From assembly GCA_038121105.1 (NCBI GenBank), contig JAYONB010000001.1, forward strand, positions 62,001-126,000: a stretch of 64,000 nt of DNA, given 5' to 3'. Below are positions 18,360 to 27,488 of this stretch, in pieces (positions within the stretch are counted from its first letter, which is position 1; each line of letters starts with the position of its first letter). This DNA is from CALJDF01 sp038121105. GTDB taxonomy: Bacteria; Pseudomonadota; Alphaproteobacteria; SHVP01. The notes beneath the pieces were generated by a model. That model did not search any database and was not told the DNA's origin. It saw nothing but the letters and a program-made list of their open reading frames with translations. The translations under genes and the position numbers were made by a program.

Positions 18360-18998
18360 CTAGTCTTTGTCGTCGTTGTTCTCTTCTTCGGCCGGCACGA
18401 CTCGCTTCTCGACGACCTCGTCGACGATCCCGAAATCGACAGCGTCCGGCCCGGACAAGAATCGGTCGCGCTCAAGCGCCTCTTCGATGACCTTGATCGG
18501 TTGGCCCGTATGTTTGACGTAAATCTCGTTGAGCCGTTGGCGCGTATCGAGGATTTCTTTGGCGTGAATCTCGATGTCCGTCGCTTGGCCTTGGAAACCA
18601 CCCATCGGCTGATGGACCATGACGCGCGCATGGGGCAACGCAAATCGCTTACCTTTGGCGCCCGCGCACAACAACAGCGAGCCCATGCTGGCGGCTTGAC
18701 CGATGCAAAGGGTCTGAACGTCGGGCCGGATGTATTGCATGGTGTCGTAGATCGCCAACCCCGAGGTGACGACCCCGCCCGGCGAATTGATGTACATGGC
18801 GATGTCTTTTTCCGGGTTCTCGGCTTCGAGAAACAGTAACTGCGCGGTCACCAGGGTGGAGACGACATCGTTGACCGGCCCAGACAGAAAGATGATCCGC
18901 TCCTTGAGCAGCCTAGAATAAATATCGTAGGCCCGTTCGCCGCGGTTGGTCTGCTCGACCACCATCGGTACGAGCGTGTTCATGTAGGTTTCCGACAT
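18360..18998 (-). CDS. clpP: ATP-dependent Clp protease proteolytic subunit ClpP
   Basis: Self-compartmentalising serine protease, 212 residues. The catalytic Ser104 lies in GQAASMGS and His129 in ARVMVHQP, with the Asp in the following domain. The N-terminus (MNTLVPMVVEQTNRGERAYD) contains the usual short propeptide region. It lies 58 bp downstream of tig. Confidence 0.97.
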   Translation of the reverse strand: MSETYMNTLVPMVVEQTNRGERAYDIYSRLLKERIIFLSGPVNDVVSTLVTAQLLFLEAENPEKDIAMYINSPGGVVTSGLAIYDTMQYIRPDVQTLCIGQAASMGSLLLCAGAKGKRFALPHARVMVHQPMGGFQGQATDIEIHAKEILDTRQRLNEIYVKHTGQPIKVIEEALERDRFLSGPDAVDFGIVDEVVEKRVVPAEEENNDDKD

Positions 18999-19056
18999 GG
19001 TCGTCTTTCCGTTCTTTGAGCGTGACTAGCTTATTTAGGTGACGCGGGCGGGGGTA

Positions 19057-20511
19057 CTAGTCTTTCTTCGCCGCCTTTTTCTTGGCCTTGGCCTTGCCGG
19101 CGGCCTTGCTCTTGCCGGCTGCGGCCTTTTTCTTGGCCGGTGTCGACAAGGGCTTAGCCTTTTTGGCGGACTTCTTCTTGGCCCCCTCCTCGGCGGCCTC
19201 CGGATCAGCGAGCAGTTCGTCCTTGGGCACCTTGCGTTCGTTGATGTGGGCAAGCTCCAAGACGTAATCGACGACTTTGTCTTCGAACAGCGGCGCCTGA
19301 AGCTGCATCGCGGCCTGGGGGTTCTCACGATAGAACTTGAAAACTTCTTGCTCTTGCCCCGGGAACTGCTGAGCCTGGGTGGCCATCGCGCGATTGAGTT
19401 CTTCCTGGCCGACCGTCACGTTGTTCGCCTCACCGACAGACGAAAGCAGGAGGCCGAGACGGACGCGCCGCTCGGCGATCTTTTGGTAGTCGGCCTTTAG
19501 GTCCTCTTCCGACTTCGCGGCGTCGTCGGGGTCGAGTTTGCCGGCTTCTTTGTCGGTCTCGATCTGTCTCCAGATACCTTCGAACTCGTTTTCGACGAGA
19601 GTCGGGGGGAGCTCGAAGTCATGGGCTTCGTCGAGTTTGTCGAGCAATTCCCGCTTGAGGCGCTGACGCGAAACCCGGCCATATTCCTCGCCGAGCTGCT
19701 CGCGCACACGCTCTTTCAGTTGTGCGAGGCTTTCCAGACCCATGCCTTTCGCGAGGTCATCGCTCACCTCGGGTACGCTCGGTTTGCGCACCTCTTTGAC
19801 CTGGACTTTGAAGATCGCTTCTTTTTCACGCAGCTTTTCGTATGGGTAGTCTGCCGGGAAGGTCACCTTGACCTCGCGATCCTCGCCTCCTTTGGCGCCT
19901 ACCAGTTGGTCCTCAAAGCCCGGGACGAACTGCCCGGAACCGAGCTGGATTTGACTGTCTTTGCCGGCGCCGCCCTCGAAGAGCTCACCGTCGATGGAGC
20001 CTTCGAAATCGATCAGAACGGCATCGCCATCTTCGGCGACGGCACCCTCCTCCGCGGTAAAGGTCTTCTGCTGATCAGCAATCGAGGCGACAGCGGCATC
20101 GACCTCGTCATCGTCAATCTCCGCAACGAGGCGTTCCAATTCGAACTTGGAAAAGTCGGCTGGCTCGATCTCGGGCAGAAGCTCGACGTCCATGGTGTAT
20201 TCAAGGTCTTTGCCTTCGTCGAATTCCGAAACCTCGACCTTGGGCTGGAGGGCCGGTTTGATTTTGTTCTCCTCCAGGGTCTGGCGGAGGGTTTCGTCAA
20301 CGGTTTCCTGAAGAACCTCGCCAAGAATCGACTTGCCGAACCGGGCACGTAGGACCTTGGGCGGGATCTTGCCAGGCCGAAACCCGGGAAGGCGCGCCTC
20401 GCTACCGATGGCCGTGAGTCTTTTCTGGATGTTTTCTTCGATCGTATCGGCGGTGACGACCACCTTGTACGAGCGTTTCAGGCCTTCAGAAGCAGTTTCT
20501 GTAATTTGCAT
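19057..20511 (-). CDS. tig: Trigger factor (ribosome-associated chaperone), with Lys/Ala-rich tail
   Basis: Peptidyl-prolyl isomerase and chaperone at the ribosome exit tunnel. The ribosome-binding signature GFRPGKIP is near residue 45, the FKBP-type domain is in the middle (VLIDFEGSIDGELFEGG, FVPGFEDQLVG), and an alpha-helical C-terminal domain follows. The start at 20511 (MQITETAS) is chosen; the frame remains open upstream into tRNA-Leu without matching the family. At 484 residues it is about 50 longer than the E. coli protein because of a C-terminal tail of about 40 residues made almost only of Lys and Ala, resembling histone-H1-like tails. Confidence 0.95.
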   Translation of the reverse strand: MQITETASEGLKRSYKVVVTADTIEENIQKRLTAIGSEARLPGFRPGKIPPKVLRARFGKSILGEVLQETVDETLRQTLEENKIKPALQPKVEVSEFDEGKDLEYTMDVELLPEIEPADFSKFELERLVAEIDDDEVDAAVASIADQQKTFTAEEGAVAEDGDAVLIDFEGSIDGELFEGGAGKDSQIQLGSGQFVPGFEDQLVGAKGGEDREVKVTFPADYPYEKLREKEAIFKVQVKEVRKPSVPEVSDDLAKGMGLESLAQLKERVREQLGEEYGRVSRQRLKRELLDKLDEAHDFELPPTLVENEFEGIWRQIETDKEAGKLDPDDAAKSEEDLKADYQKIAERRVRLGLLLSSVGEANNVTVGQEELNRAMATQAQQFPGQEQEVFKFYRENPQAAMQLQAPLFEDKVVDYVLELAHINERKVPKDELLADPEAAEEGAKKKSAKKAKPLSTPAKKKAAAGKSKAAGKAKAKKKAAKKD

Positions 20512-20559
20512 AGCGATCTTCCGTCGATGAACCCTGTCACCAAAAATGATGGTGGTACC

Positions 20560-20646
20560 TGGTGCGGGCGGAGGGACTCGAACCCCCAAGGGCTAAAGCC
20601 CACTAGGACCTAAACCTAGCGTGTCTACCAGTTCCACCACGCCCGC
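20560..20646 (-). tRNA. tRNA-Leu (TAG)
   Basis: The minus strand gives an 87-nt class II tRNA: acceptor GCGGGCG/CGCCCGC with A and encoded CCA, anticodon loop TTTAGGT (anticodon TAG), and a long variable arm (GGGCTTTAGCCC), as in leucine tRNAs. The gene lies 48 bp upstream of tig and may share its transcript. Confidence 0.96.
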
Positions 20647-20922
20647 AGGTAACCTTGGAAAGCCACGCCACGCCCGATGGGCGAACCGGGTGGCGAAAGC
20701 GGCCCTTGTATAGCATTCCGGCAACGCCGCCAAAGATCATTTTTCGGCGGTCGACCGGGCCTTTCGACCGAACCTCTAAACCGACGCCCCCTGCCTCGTG
20801 CAGATGGACCGCTGGCTTCTAGTCGGCCCACCGAAACGTCATCGAGGCGTTGCCAAAGGTGAGAGGGTGGGAAGCAGAGCGTTAAACTTTGAAGTTAATA
20901 AAAGCCGTTAAGCTATTGTTAT
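20647..20922. other. Non-coding interval between tRNA-Leu and nnr
   Basis: These 276 bp show no plausible coding frame. The first 230 bp are GC-rich. The last 40 bp before the nnr stop are strongly AT-rich (AAGCCGTTAAGC, then a T-rich run). On the minus strand this could form only a weak hairpin followed by TTTTATT, so it may act as an inefficient nnr terminator. Confidence 0.4.
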
Positions 20923-22401
20923 TTATTTTTTTAGAGAAGACAATGTTGCGACAAGGATCTCCGTGAGGTCCTCGGCGATTAAGCCCGTTCCGATCCGATC
21001 GGCCGCATCCCCATGAATCCATGTCGCTGCGCTGGCCGCCTCGAAGGTCGGCACCCCTTGCGCCAGCAAACCGACAGCAATGCCGGCCAAAACGTCACCC
21101 GCCCCCGCGGTCGCCAGGGTTGGCGGGGCGGTCGTTGTAATGCTTGCCCGACCATCCGGCGCGGCGACGACGGTGTCACCACCTTTCAGGAGGACGACCG
21201 CGCCGCAGGCTGCAGCGGCGGCCCGTGCCCTCTCCAATCGACTGCCGGTGATGTCGGGGAACAAGCGGCCGAACTCACCATCATGGGGGGTCAGCAGGCA
21301 TTGATCGTTGAGGGCGGCAAACAACTCGCGCGGTTGGACGGCAAAAACGCTGAGCGCGTCGGCATCTAGGACGCAGGGTTTGCCAAGTCCGAGGAGGCCC
21401 AGCGTGTTCTGGCGCGTGGTCTCGGTGACACCGCATCCCGGCCCAATCAGCGCGGCGGTCCGTCGGCGATCCGCAGCGTAGTCAACAAGTTCCCTTGGCG
21501 TTGCGACCGACTTGGTCATCACCGCGACCAACCCCGCCGCATAGGTGGACAGGGCGTCGGGCGGACACGCGACGCTCACCATGCCGGCCCCGACCCGCAA
21601 TGCGGCCCGAGCCGCCAAGCGGGCCGCCCCTGTTGTCTCCGCCCCGCCGCCGACGACGACGGCAAAGCCCCGGGTGTACTTGTGGCTTTCGGGGCCCGGC
21701 CAAGGGATCGCATCGGCCCACAGCGCCGGGGCGTTCTCCCAGGTATTAGAGCCAACCCCATCCAGAACCGCCGATGGGGTCCCGATCCCGGCGACAACGA
21801 CCTCGCCGCCGTAGACCCGCCCCGGGAGGAGGCAATGGCCGGTCTTTTTCGGACGAAACGTGACGCAGAGGGCAGCCGGCAGCGCGTAGCCAAGCACCTC
21901 TCCCGTATCGCCATGGACACCACTCGGGATGTCGACCGCAACGACCGGGACATCGGCTGCGGCGACTGTTTCCAACGTTTTTCGAACGGCGCCCTCGACC
22001 GGGCGGACCAAGCCAGCACCGAAAACGGCATCGACGACGAGGGCGCAGTCCGCGACCGCTTTGGGCTCAAGAGCCTGAACCGGCCCAGCCCAATCGGCCG
22101 CCGCCAGGGCGGCATCGCCTTTCAGCAAGGTCTTGTCGCCAAGGAGAGCAACCCGCACCGGCCAACCGGCGTTCTGAAGATGGCGTGCCGCCACGAAGCC
22201 GTCGCCACCGTTATTGCCGGGGCCGCACAGGACAAGGGTGGGCCGCGGGGTGTAGCGAAGTCGAATGTGATCGGCGACCGCGCGACCGGCCGCTTCCATC
22301 AGTTGGATGCCGGGCACACCGGAGTCGATGGCGCCGGCATCGGCGGCATACATCTGCTCGACGCTGAAGAGGCGGTGATCGCTAGCGCTGCCGCCGGGCA
22401 T
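20923..22401 (-). CDS. nnr: Bifunctional NAD(P)H-hydrate epimerase / dehydratase (Nnr)
   Basis: Repairs hydrated NAD(P)H. The N-terminal epimerase half (YjeF_N) contains MEAAGRAVAD and the GPGNNGGDGFVAARHL motif. The C-terminal ADP/ATP-dependent dehydratase half is ribokinase-like, with LTPHDGEFGRLF and the GAGDVLAGIAVGLLAQG motif. Its 492 residues match the fused bacterial form. It lies 13 bp downstream of the methyltransferase and is the last gene of an amidase-methyltransferase-nnr run on the minus strand. Confidence 0.93.
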   Translation of the reverse strand: MPGGSASDHRLFSVEQMYAADAGAIDSGVPGIQLMEAAGRAVADHIRLRYTPRPTLVLCGPGNNGGDGFVAARHLQNAGWPVRVALLGDKTLLKGDAALAAADWAGPVQALEPKAVADCALVVDAVFGAGLVRPVEGAVRKTLETVAAADVPVVAVDIPSGVHGDTGEVLGYALPAALCVTFRPKKTGHCLLPGRVYGGEVVVAGIGTPSAVLDGVGSNTWENAPALWADAIPWPGPESHKYTRGFAVVVGGGAETTGAARLAARAALRVGAGMVSVACPPDALSTYAAGLVAVMTKSVATPRELVDYAADRRRTAALIGPGCGVTETTRQNTLGLLGLGKPCVLDADALSVFAVQPRELFAALNDQCLLTPHDGEFGRLFPDITGSRLERARAAAAACGAVVLLKGGDTVVAAPDGRASITTTAPPTLATAGAGDVLAGIAVGLLAQGVPTFEAASAATWIHGDAADRIGTGLIAEDLTEILVATLSSLKK

Positions 22402-22414
22402 TAGGGTTGCCCGA

Positions 22415-23131
22415 TCAGACTGGAAGCGGGCCGCGATAGAGGCGTACGCGCATCAAATTGGTGAATTCGTAGCCCTCTTTGGCCTTACCGGCCTCGAACG
22501 CGCTACGCACCTCTGGCGTATCGATTTGGCTCGCCTGGATGTCGTTAAAGGACGAGCCCGACATGCGGTTCACCAGCGTGTCGAAATCCGGGAACGCCAC
22601 GACATTGGTGTACCAATACTCCTCCATGTCACCGAACACCTGGCTCGCGGTCCGGTCGAGGGCCTCCAACGCTTTCGCGCGGACCAAGGTCTCATCGTGA
22701 AAAGGCTTCACGAGCTGCGAGAATTGGCCGCGGATATCGGGTTCAAGGACGTAGAGAAAGCCGTCTGGTTTCAAGACTCGCGCCGCTTCGCGCAGTGCGC
22801 CATCCATGTGCTCAAAAGGAACGTGGTGAAGCGACTTGCTGAAAACCACGGCGTCGACGCTGTCGGTATCGCGGGGAATGGATTGTGCCGGCGCCTCGAC
22901 GAGGGTCACCCCCGGCTTCGGATCGGCCGCTCGGTTCTTTTCGGCTTGGATCGGATCCGGTTCGATGCCTGTCACGGTCGCACCCCGTTTGGCCAAGGCA
23001 CTCGCAAGGCCCCCGGCGCCACAGCCGCAGTCGACGACCTCTAGGCCTTTCCAATCGGCAAGCCGGTCGAAGATGTCGATGTCCCGTGCGATACCGAGGT
23101 CGTTGAGACTGGCTTGTTCCTGAACACTCAT
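22415..23131 (-). CDS. Class I SAM-dependent methyltransferase
   Basis: A 238-residue soluble methyltransferase. Motif I is VVDCGCGAGGLASALAKRG near residues 32-50, followed by the acidic GIEPD loop. VVFSKSLHHVPFEHM and the ARVLKPDGFLYVLEP motif near residue 130 are typical of Methyltransf_11/25 proteins. The substrate cannot be told from sequence. The ATG follows an AGGAG site at 7 bp. It sits 28 bp after the amidase. Confidence 0.85.
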   Translation of the reverse strand: MSVQEQASLNDLGIARDIDIFDRLADWKGLEVVDCGCGAGGLASALAKRGATVTGIEPDPIQAEKNRAADPKPGVTLVEAPAQSIPRDTDSVDAVVFSKSLHHVPFEHMDGALREAARVLKPDGFLYVLEPDIRGQFSQLVKPFHDETLVRAKALEALDRTASQVFGDMEEYWYTNVVAFPDFDTLVNRMSGSSFNDIQASQIDTPEVRSAFEAGKAKEGYEFTNLMRVRLYRGPLPV

Positions 23132-23159
23132 ACACTCACTCCTGGTTGGCGGGACTATA

Positions 23160-24575
23160 TCAACCCGATGCGCTCGGGGGGAGGTCGACCTTCGTCACCA
23201 TCTGATTGGCGCATCCGGTTGTCGCCTCGAAGGCTGCGGCAGCTCGGAGAACCAAATCGTCCCGTCCGTAGCGGCCGACAATCTGGAGGCCGACGGGTAA
23301 ACCTCTTCCGGTCTTGCCGAAAGGGACGGTAATCGCCGGTTGACCCGTGATGTTGAACGGCGCGGTGAAGCAGACGGTCACGGGCCAGGTGTCGGTCGGT
23401 TCTTTCGGAGGTTCTCGCATTCCGAGTTCGTACGTCGTGGTTGGGTTGCACGGCAAGACCAGGAGGTCAAAGCGATCGAAGAACGCCGCCATCTGTCCAG
23501 CGAAGGCGCCTCGCTGCAAATAGGCCGCCCGCAAATCCACGGCCGAGAGCGCCCTGCCCCGCTCAATCCCTTCGCGAAACGTCGTGTCCGCCATCGCTAA
23601 CTCGGCGTCGCTCCAGGCCGCCGCGTAGAGGGCCGAACCGCTATCGAGGAGCGTTCGATAATACGGCATCGGGTCTTCCACCGCGGGCGCCGTTTCTTGG
23701 ACTTCGGCACCCAGATCGGCAAAGACCGAAAACCGCTGTCGCACGGCGGCGGCAACTTCCGGGCGGGCATTGGCACCGGCCAACTCCACGCTTTGAGCGA
23801 TTCGCAACCCCTTCAAGCTCACCTCGTCGGCGATGGTGAGGTCGATGGGCGGCAGGACAAAGGGGTCATTGATCTGTGGCCGCGCCATGACCTGAAGGAG
23901 TGCTGCAGCGTCGCGCACCGTACGGGTCATTGGCCCTGGCGAGGACAGCGGCCAAAAACCCCCGGTGGCTGTAAGCGGAACCCGCCCCAGAGACGGTTTC
24001 ATTCCGACCAGGCCGCAATAGTTGGCCGGTTTGCGGCACGACCCGCCGCCATCGGTCCCAACGGCCAACGGACCCATACCCGAGGCCAGAGCCGCGGCCG
24101 CGCCGCCGCTCGATCCGCCGGGCGTCATGCCCGTGTTCCATGGATTGCGCGTGACTCCAGTCAAAGGGCTATCTGTCACACCTTTGTGCCCGTATTCAGG
24201 TGTGGTGGTTTTGCCTAAGACGATCGCGCCTTCTTGGCGAAGGTTGGCGACGCAGGGTGCATCGGTTGCGACCGGCGCTTCCGAGCTGGCGGCGGACCCA
24301 TATCGCGTCGGCATGCCGGCAACGTCGACCAGGTCTTTGATCGACACCGGCATACCATCCAGATCGCCTAGGGGCGCACCACTAGCCCAGCGCGCGGTGG
24401 CGGCATCGGCCGCAGCGCGGGATGCCTCGTCGTCGCGCCAACAGAATGCGTTGAGCGCCGGTTCGACCTCCGCCATGCGTTGTAAAATGCTCTCGATGAC
24501 GTCGCGCGGCGTAAGGTCGCGATCGCGATAGGCTTGCACCAATTCCTCGCACGACATTTCGTAGGGTTCGGACAC
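23160..24575 (-). CDS. Amidase (amidase signature family)
   Basis: Hydrolase of the amidase signature family with the Ser-cisSer-Lys triad. The lysine is in MPVSIKDLVDVAG, and the serines are in the Gly/Ser stretch TPGGSSGGAAAALASG and the following GTDGGGSCRKPANY. The substrate is unknown; GatA is unlikely because no gatB or gatC is nearby. The frame is open to 24851, but the GTG at 24575 has a strong GAGGAGG site 5 bp upstream and gives 471 residues, the normal size. It is divergent from the lipoprotein gene at 24639. Confidence 0.9.
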   Translation of the reverse strand: MSEPYEMSCEELVQAYRDRDLTPRDVIESILQRMAEVEPALNAFCWRDDEASRAAADAATARWASGAPLGDLDGMPVSIKDLVDVAGMPTRYGSAASSEAPVATDAPCVANLRQEGAIVLGKTTTPEYGHKGVTDSPLTGVTRNPWNTGMTPGGSSGGAAAALASGMGPLAVGTDGGGSCRKPANYCGLVGMKPSLGRVPLTATGGFWPLSSPGPMTRTVRDAAALLQVMARPQINDPFVLPPIDLTIADEVSLKGLRIAQSVELAGANARPEVAAAVRQRFSVFADLGAEVQETAPAVEDPMPYYRTLLDSGSALYAAAWSDAELAMADTTFREGIERGRALSAVDLRAAYLQRGAFAGQMAAFFDRFDLLVLPCNPTTTYELGMREPPKEPTDTWPVTVCFTAPFNITGQPAITVPFGKTGRGLPVGLQIVGRYGRDDLVLRAAAAFEATTGCANQMVTKVDLPPSASG

Positions 24576-24638
24576 GCGGACCTCCTCGATGATGGTGTCG
24601 ACCGGTCGGGTTAATCGTCCGGTGGCCATTGCTGGGGT

Positions 24639-24938
24639 ATGGCGCACAATGGCAATATCTCCGACATGACATGCACACCTAACCTTGCCGACTCTGCCCC
24701 GATCCGTGGGAAAAAGAAAAGAGCACACCGGCCCCGAACGCGCTGGATGGCGGCGATCATTTTGGGCGGGCCGTTGATCCTCGGCGCCTGCGCGGAAATC
24801 ATTCCGAAGTTCGAGCTGCGCGACGACTACATGTTCAAGCGTTTTCTCCAACCCGATCGGGTGGTCGGTGAAGTACGTCGCGACGAACAGGGCAACCCGA
24901 TCTTGCCGGAAAAATCGACGTCGACCGGCGCGAACTAA
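24639..24938 (+). CDS. Small putative lipoprotein
   Basis: A 99-residue protein with a basic stretch (GKKKRAHRPRTRW), a hydrophobic segment and the lipobox LGAC, so it is probably a lipid-anchored envelope protein with a mature part of about 50 residues. The mature part is charged (IIPKFELRDDYMFKRFLQP) and matches nothing I recognise. The start is uncertain: ATGs at 24639, 24666 and 24747 are all possible and none has a good ribosome-binding site. The stop overlaps the ATG of the VOC gene (TAATG), supporting expression as one unit. Confidence 0.6.
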   Translation: MAHNGNISDMTCTPNLADSAPIRGKKKRAHRPRTRWMAAIILGGPLILGACAEIIPKFELRDDYMFKRFLQPDRVVGEVRRDEQGNPILPEKSTSTGAN

Positions 24939-25324
24939 TGCTGCGGATTAGCCAAGTCACCCTGCATGTCGCGGATTGCGACGAAGCGTGTCGCTGGTAT
25001 ACCGAAATGCTCGGATTTGTTCGGCGACAGGACGAGACCTATGCGGACGGCACACGATGGCTCACGGTGTCGTCGCCCGATCAACCCGACCTCACTTTGG
25101 TGCTCGATCAACGCCCGCAGTTTCCGAATGACGATGGGGTCGGCAAGTCGCCTGTGTTCGTCATCGAAACCGACGATTGCGTCGGCAACTACGAGGCGCT
25201 GAAGTCTCGCGGGGTCCATTTCAACGATGCCCCCATGTCCGAGCCGTGGGGCGTCACGGCACGGTTCGTCGATCTCTACGGCAACGAATTCCATATGTAT
25301 CAGCCATCGAACGGAGGGCACTGA
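24938..25324 (+). CDS. VOC (glyoxalase/bleomycin-resistance-like) family protein
   Basis: A 128-residue single-chain vicinal-oxygen-chelate protein with two beta-alpha-beta-beta-beta modules: ISQVTLHVADCDEACRWYTEMLGF and VFVIETDDCVGNYEALKSRG. Possible metal ligands are the His in VTLHV and the Glu in GNEFHMYQ. Family members include lyases, dioxygenases and binding proteins; which applies here cannot be told. It overlaps the lipoprotein stop and is followed after 1 bp by the isochorismatase-like gene. Confidence 0.85.
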   Translation: MLRISQVTLHVADCDEACRWYTEMLGFVRRQDETYADGTRWLTVSSPDQPDLTLVLDQRPQFPNDDGVGKSPVFVIETDDCVGNYEALKSRGVHFNDAPMSEPWGVTARFVDLYGNEFHMYQPSNGGH

Positions 25325-25325
25325 C

Positions 25326-26036
25326 ATGCATACCTTCACGATTCCAAAAGATGTCGAAGAACGGGTCATTCAGCGTCGCGGCAGGTTGCATGCCTACGAG
25401 GCGCTCGACCCGGCACGCACCGCGCTTGTCGTGATCGACATGCAAAACGCCTTCGTCAAAGAAGGTGCCGGGCACGCCTATGTCGAAGAAGCGGCCAGCA
25501 CCTGCCCCAACATCAATCGACTGGCCGATGCGTTGCGTAACGCCGGCGGCACCGTCGTTTGGATTCTCAATACGGTGACGAAAGAATCTCTTGAAAGCTG
25601 GTCCCATTTTCACCGCGAACTTTCGACCGCCGCGGGCTTCAAACGGCGAACCGAATCGATGTCCGAGGGGGCGTACGGCCACGAACTGTACGCAACGCTC
25701 AAGCCCGCCGAGCCCGACCTCATGGTGCGGAAATCGCGCTATAGCGCGTTCATCCAAGGCTCCTCCGACCTTGACCAGGTGCTGCGAAGCCGTGGCATCG
25801 ATACGGTGTTGGTCACCGGCACCGCAACGAACGTCTGCTGCGAGTCGACCGCGCGGGATGCCATGATGCTCAATTATCGTACGCTCATGGTCTCGGACGC
25901 GTGCTCGGCCAGCACCGACGACCAACATGCGGCGACGCTCTATTCGTTCATCATCAACTTCGGGGACGTTCAAACGACCGACGAGGTTGTTTCACTTATT
26001 CAAACCGCAAACGCTCCGGCCGCAGCTGCCGAGTAG
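25326..26036 (+). CDS. Isochorismatase-like cysteine hydrolase
   Basis: A 236-residue alpha/beta hydrolase of the nicotinamidase/isochorismatase superfamily. The triad is visible as Asp38 in VVIDMQNAF, Lys in MVRKSRYSAF and Cys in TGTATNVCCESTARDAM, preceded by the usual cis-peptide region. An N-terminal extension of about 30 residues is typical of the biuret-hydrolase/ureidoacrylate-amidase branch, so C-N bond hydrolysis is the more likely activity. The ATG at 25326 is 1 bp after the VOC stop. It converges with the next gene with no intergenic base. Confidence 0.85.
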   Translation: MHTFTIPKDVEERVIQRRGRLHAYEALDPARTALVVIDMQNAFVKEGAGHAYVEEAASTCPNINRLADALRNAGGTVVWILNTVTKESLESWSHFHRELSTAAGFKRRTESMSEGAYGHELYATLKPAEPDLMVRKSRYSAFIQGSSDLDQVLRSRGIDTVLVTGTATNVCCESTARDAMMLNYRTLMVSDACSASTDDQHAATLYSFIINFGDVQTTDEVVSLIQTANAPAAAAE

Positions 26037-26702
26037 CTACAGCGCCGCCTCTTTGAAGGGCACGTCTGTCCGCATCTTGGTGCGATCGAGGACCTGGTAG
26101 ACTTGCCCGATCGTGCGGTCGCTCTCCAAACAGCGGACGAGTTGCGTGGCCACGTCGGCTCGCGTGATCGCCCCAAGAACCTTGTTATCGTGGGTGACGA
26201 ATCCTTCGCCGGTCGCCGGATCATCCAATAATGCGCCGGGTCGCAAGACGGTGTAGTCCAGGCCACTTTTAAATAGGTCGGCTTCGGCAAGGTTCTTGGC
26301 CTCTAGGCTCGGCCGCAGGAAACTCTGCGCTTTTTCTTCGAGCGCATCCCAGGTATCGCCACATCCGATGGCGGTAACGAAAAGGAAGCGCCCAATACCG
26401 GCCTTCTTCGCCGCTTCGATGCAGTGTTTTGCGCCGATATGGTCGATGCGCGGCTCGTCGCCAGGTTTTCCGCCAAGCGTGCAAATAACGGCGTCAACGG
26501 GGCCAGCACCGGCAATGGCATCGCCCACCGCGGTGTCGTCGAAGGCATCAACGATCAACGCTTTGGCACCGGTTGCTTCGACGGTGGCCTTGGCGTCGGT
26601 GTTTCGGAAGAAGCATGTCACCTCGTACCCCTTCTCGCGTAGCTGCTTGACGGTCTCAAACCCCACCCGACGGCTCGCGCCGGCAACAAATACCTGCGGC
26701 AT
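26037..26702 (-). CDS. NAD(P)-binding Rossmann protein (atypical SDR, NmrA/SDR_a5-like)
   Basis: A 221-residue protein with the dinucleotide-binding motif VAGASRRVGFETVKQL, a second strand ending in Arg (CFFRNTD, suggesting NADP), a VDAFDD acidic site, and YTVLRPGALLDDP, which is typical of NAD(P)H-binding flavin-reductase-like or HTATIP2-like atypical SDRs. No classical YxxxK motif is seen, as usual in this branch. It is divergent from the gene at 26799. Confidence 0.8.
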   Translation of the reverse strand: MPQVFVAGASRRVGFETVKQLREKGYEVTCFFRNTDAKATVEATGAKALIVDAFDDTAVGDAIAGAGPVDAVICTLGGKPGDEPRIDHIGAKHCIEAAKKAGIGRFLFVTAIGCGDTWDALEEKAQSFLRPSLEAKNLAEADLFKSGLDYTVLRPGALLDDPATGEGFVTHDNKVLGAITRADVATQLVRCLESDRTIGQVYQVLDRTKMRTDVPFKEAAL

Positions 26703-26798
26703 TGGCCCCTCCCTTGTCCGCCCGTTGATCCGCTAGAGTAGTCCCCCCCGCCGCTTCGACCCACCGGATTATCGTCGACACAAAAGGACATCCTCATC

Positions 26799-27479
26799 AT
26801 GCAGCACCGTACCTACAGCTACAAAATCCAATACTTGGGGGATGCCGGAGAACGTGGGCGGGAATGGTGCACGGTGACCGTTCACGGCAACGGCGATCGC
26901 ACCATTCGCGCGTTATGTGAAATGGACGACTCTCAAGTCCTGCGGGACGTCACCTCGACGGTCGACGCGCAGTGGCGCCCGAAGGACGCTTTCGTTCGCG
27001 TATCGGTTACGGACTCGTTTCTCGGATCGACGTGGTTTCGTTTCTTCGGCAATCGCGTCGAATGCGAAGGCTTCACGGTAAACGAAGGTCGAATTTCGCA
27101 ATCGGTCGAATTTGACGCGCCACCCAACTCGTTCATCACGCATCCCGTCGCATGCGATGTTTGGCACTTCGCGAACATCGACCGCTCGATCCCGGGCAAG
27201 ATTCAAGAATTCAATTCAGCAAACTGCTCGCCGCTGGCGAACGGCGCGTCGGGACCGATGATCGGGATTTCCCGCCATCGTTTTCGCTACAACGGCATCG
27301 AGCAGGTTGAATGCCCGGCAGGCACCTTCGACTGCGAGCACGTGACGTATGTCGGCCACGATGGGAACGACCGTATGGATGCGTGGTGCACCATGAACGA
27401 TCGGTTGCTCGTCAAAATGCGCTTTGATGTTTTATCGACGACTTATCTACTGCAGGAAATGAACGGGACCTCGGGCTAG
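26799..27479 (+). CDS. Conserved protein of unknown function, paralogue A
   Basis: A 226-residue soluble protein without signal peptide, rich in beta-strand patterns. Short blocks are shared with the protein at 28123: GERGREW, CEMDDS, WFRF, VECEG, NEGRISQ, and near the C-terminus a P-A-G-T-[FY] turn, W-x(3-5)-D-x-LL and TTYxL. The PAGT...TTYxL end recalls DUF3108-like or DUF6134-like beta-barrels, which is only an impression. An AAGGA site precedes the ATG. It converges with the Nudix gene with a 9-bp gap. Confidence 0.75.
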   Translation: MQHRTYSYKIQYLGDAGERGREWCTVTVHGNGDRTIRALCEMDDSQVLRDVTSTVDAQWRPKDAFVRVSVTDSFLGSTWFRFFGNRVECEGFTVNEGRISQSVEFDAPPNSFITHPVACDVWHFANIDRSIPGKIQEFNSANCSPLANGASGPMIGISRHRFRYNGIEQVECPAGTFDCEHVTYVGHDGNDRMDAWCTMNDRLLVKMRFDVLSTTYLLQEMNGTSG

Positions 27480-27488
27480 CCTGAGGTT

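Noticed and set aside
20512..20589. Upstream extension of tig through the tRNA-Leu end
   Set aside because: The residues do not match trigger factor and overlap a tRNA gene.
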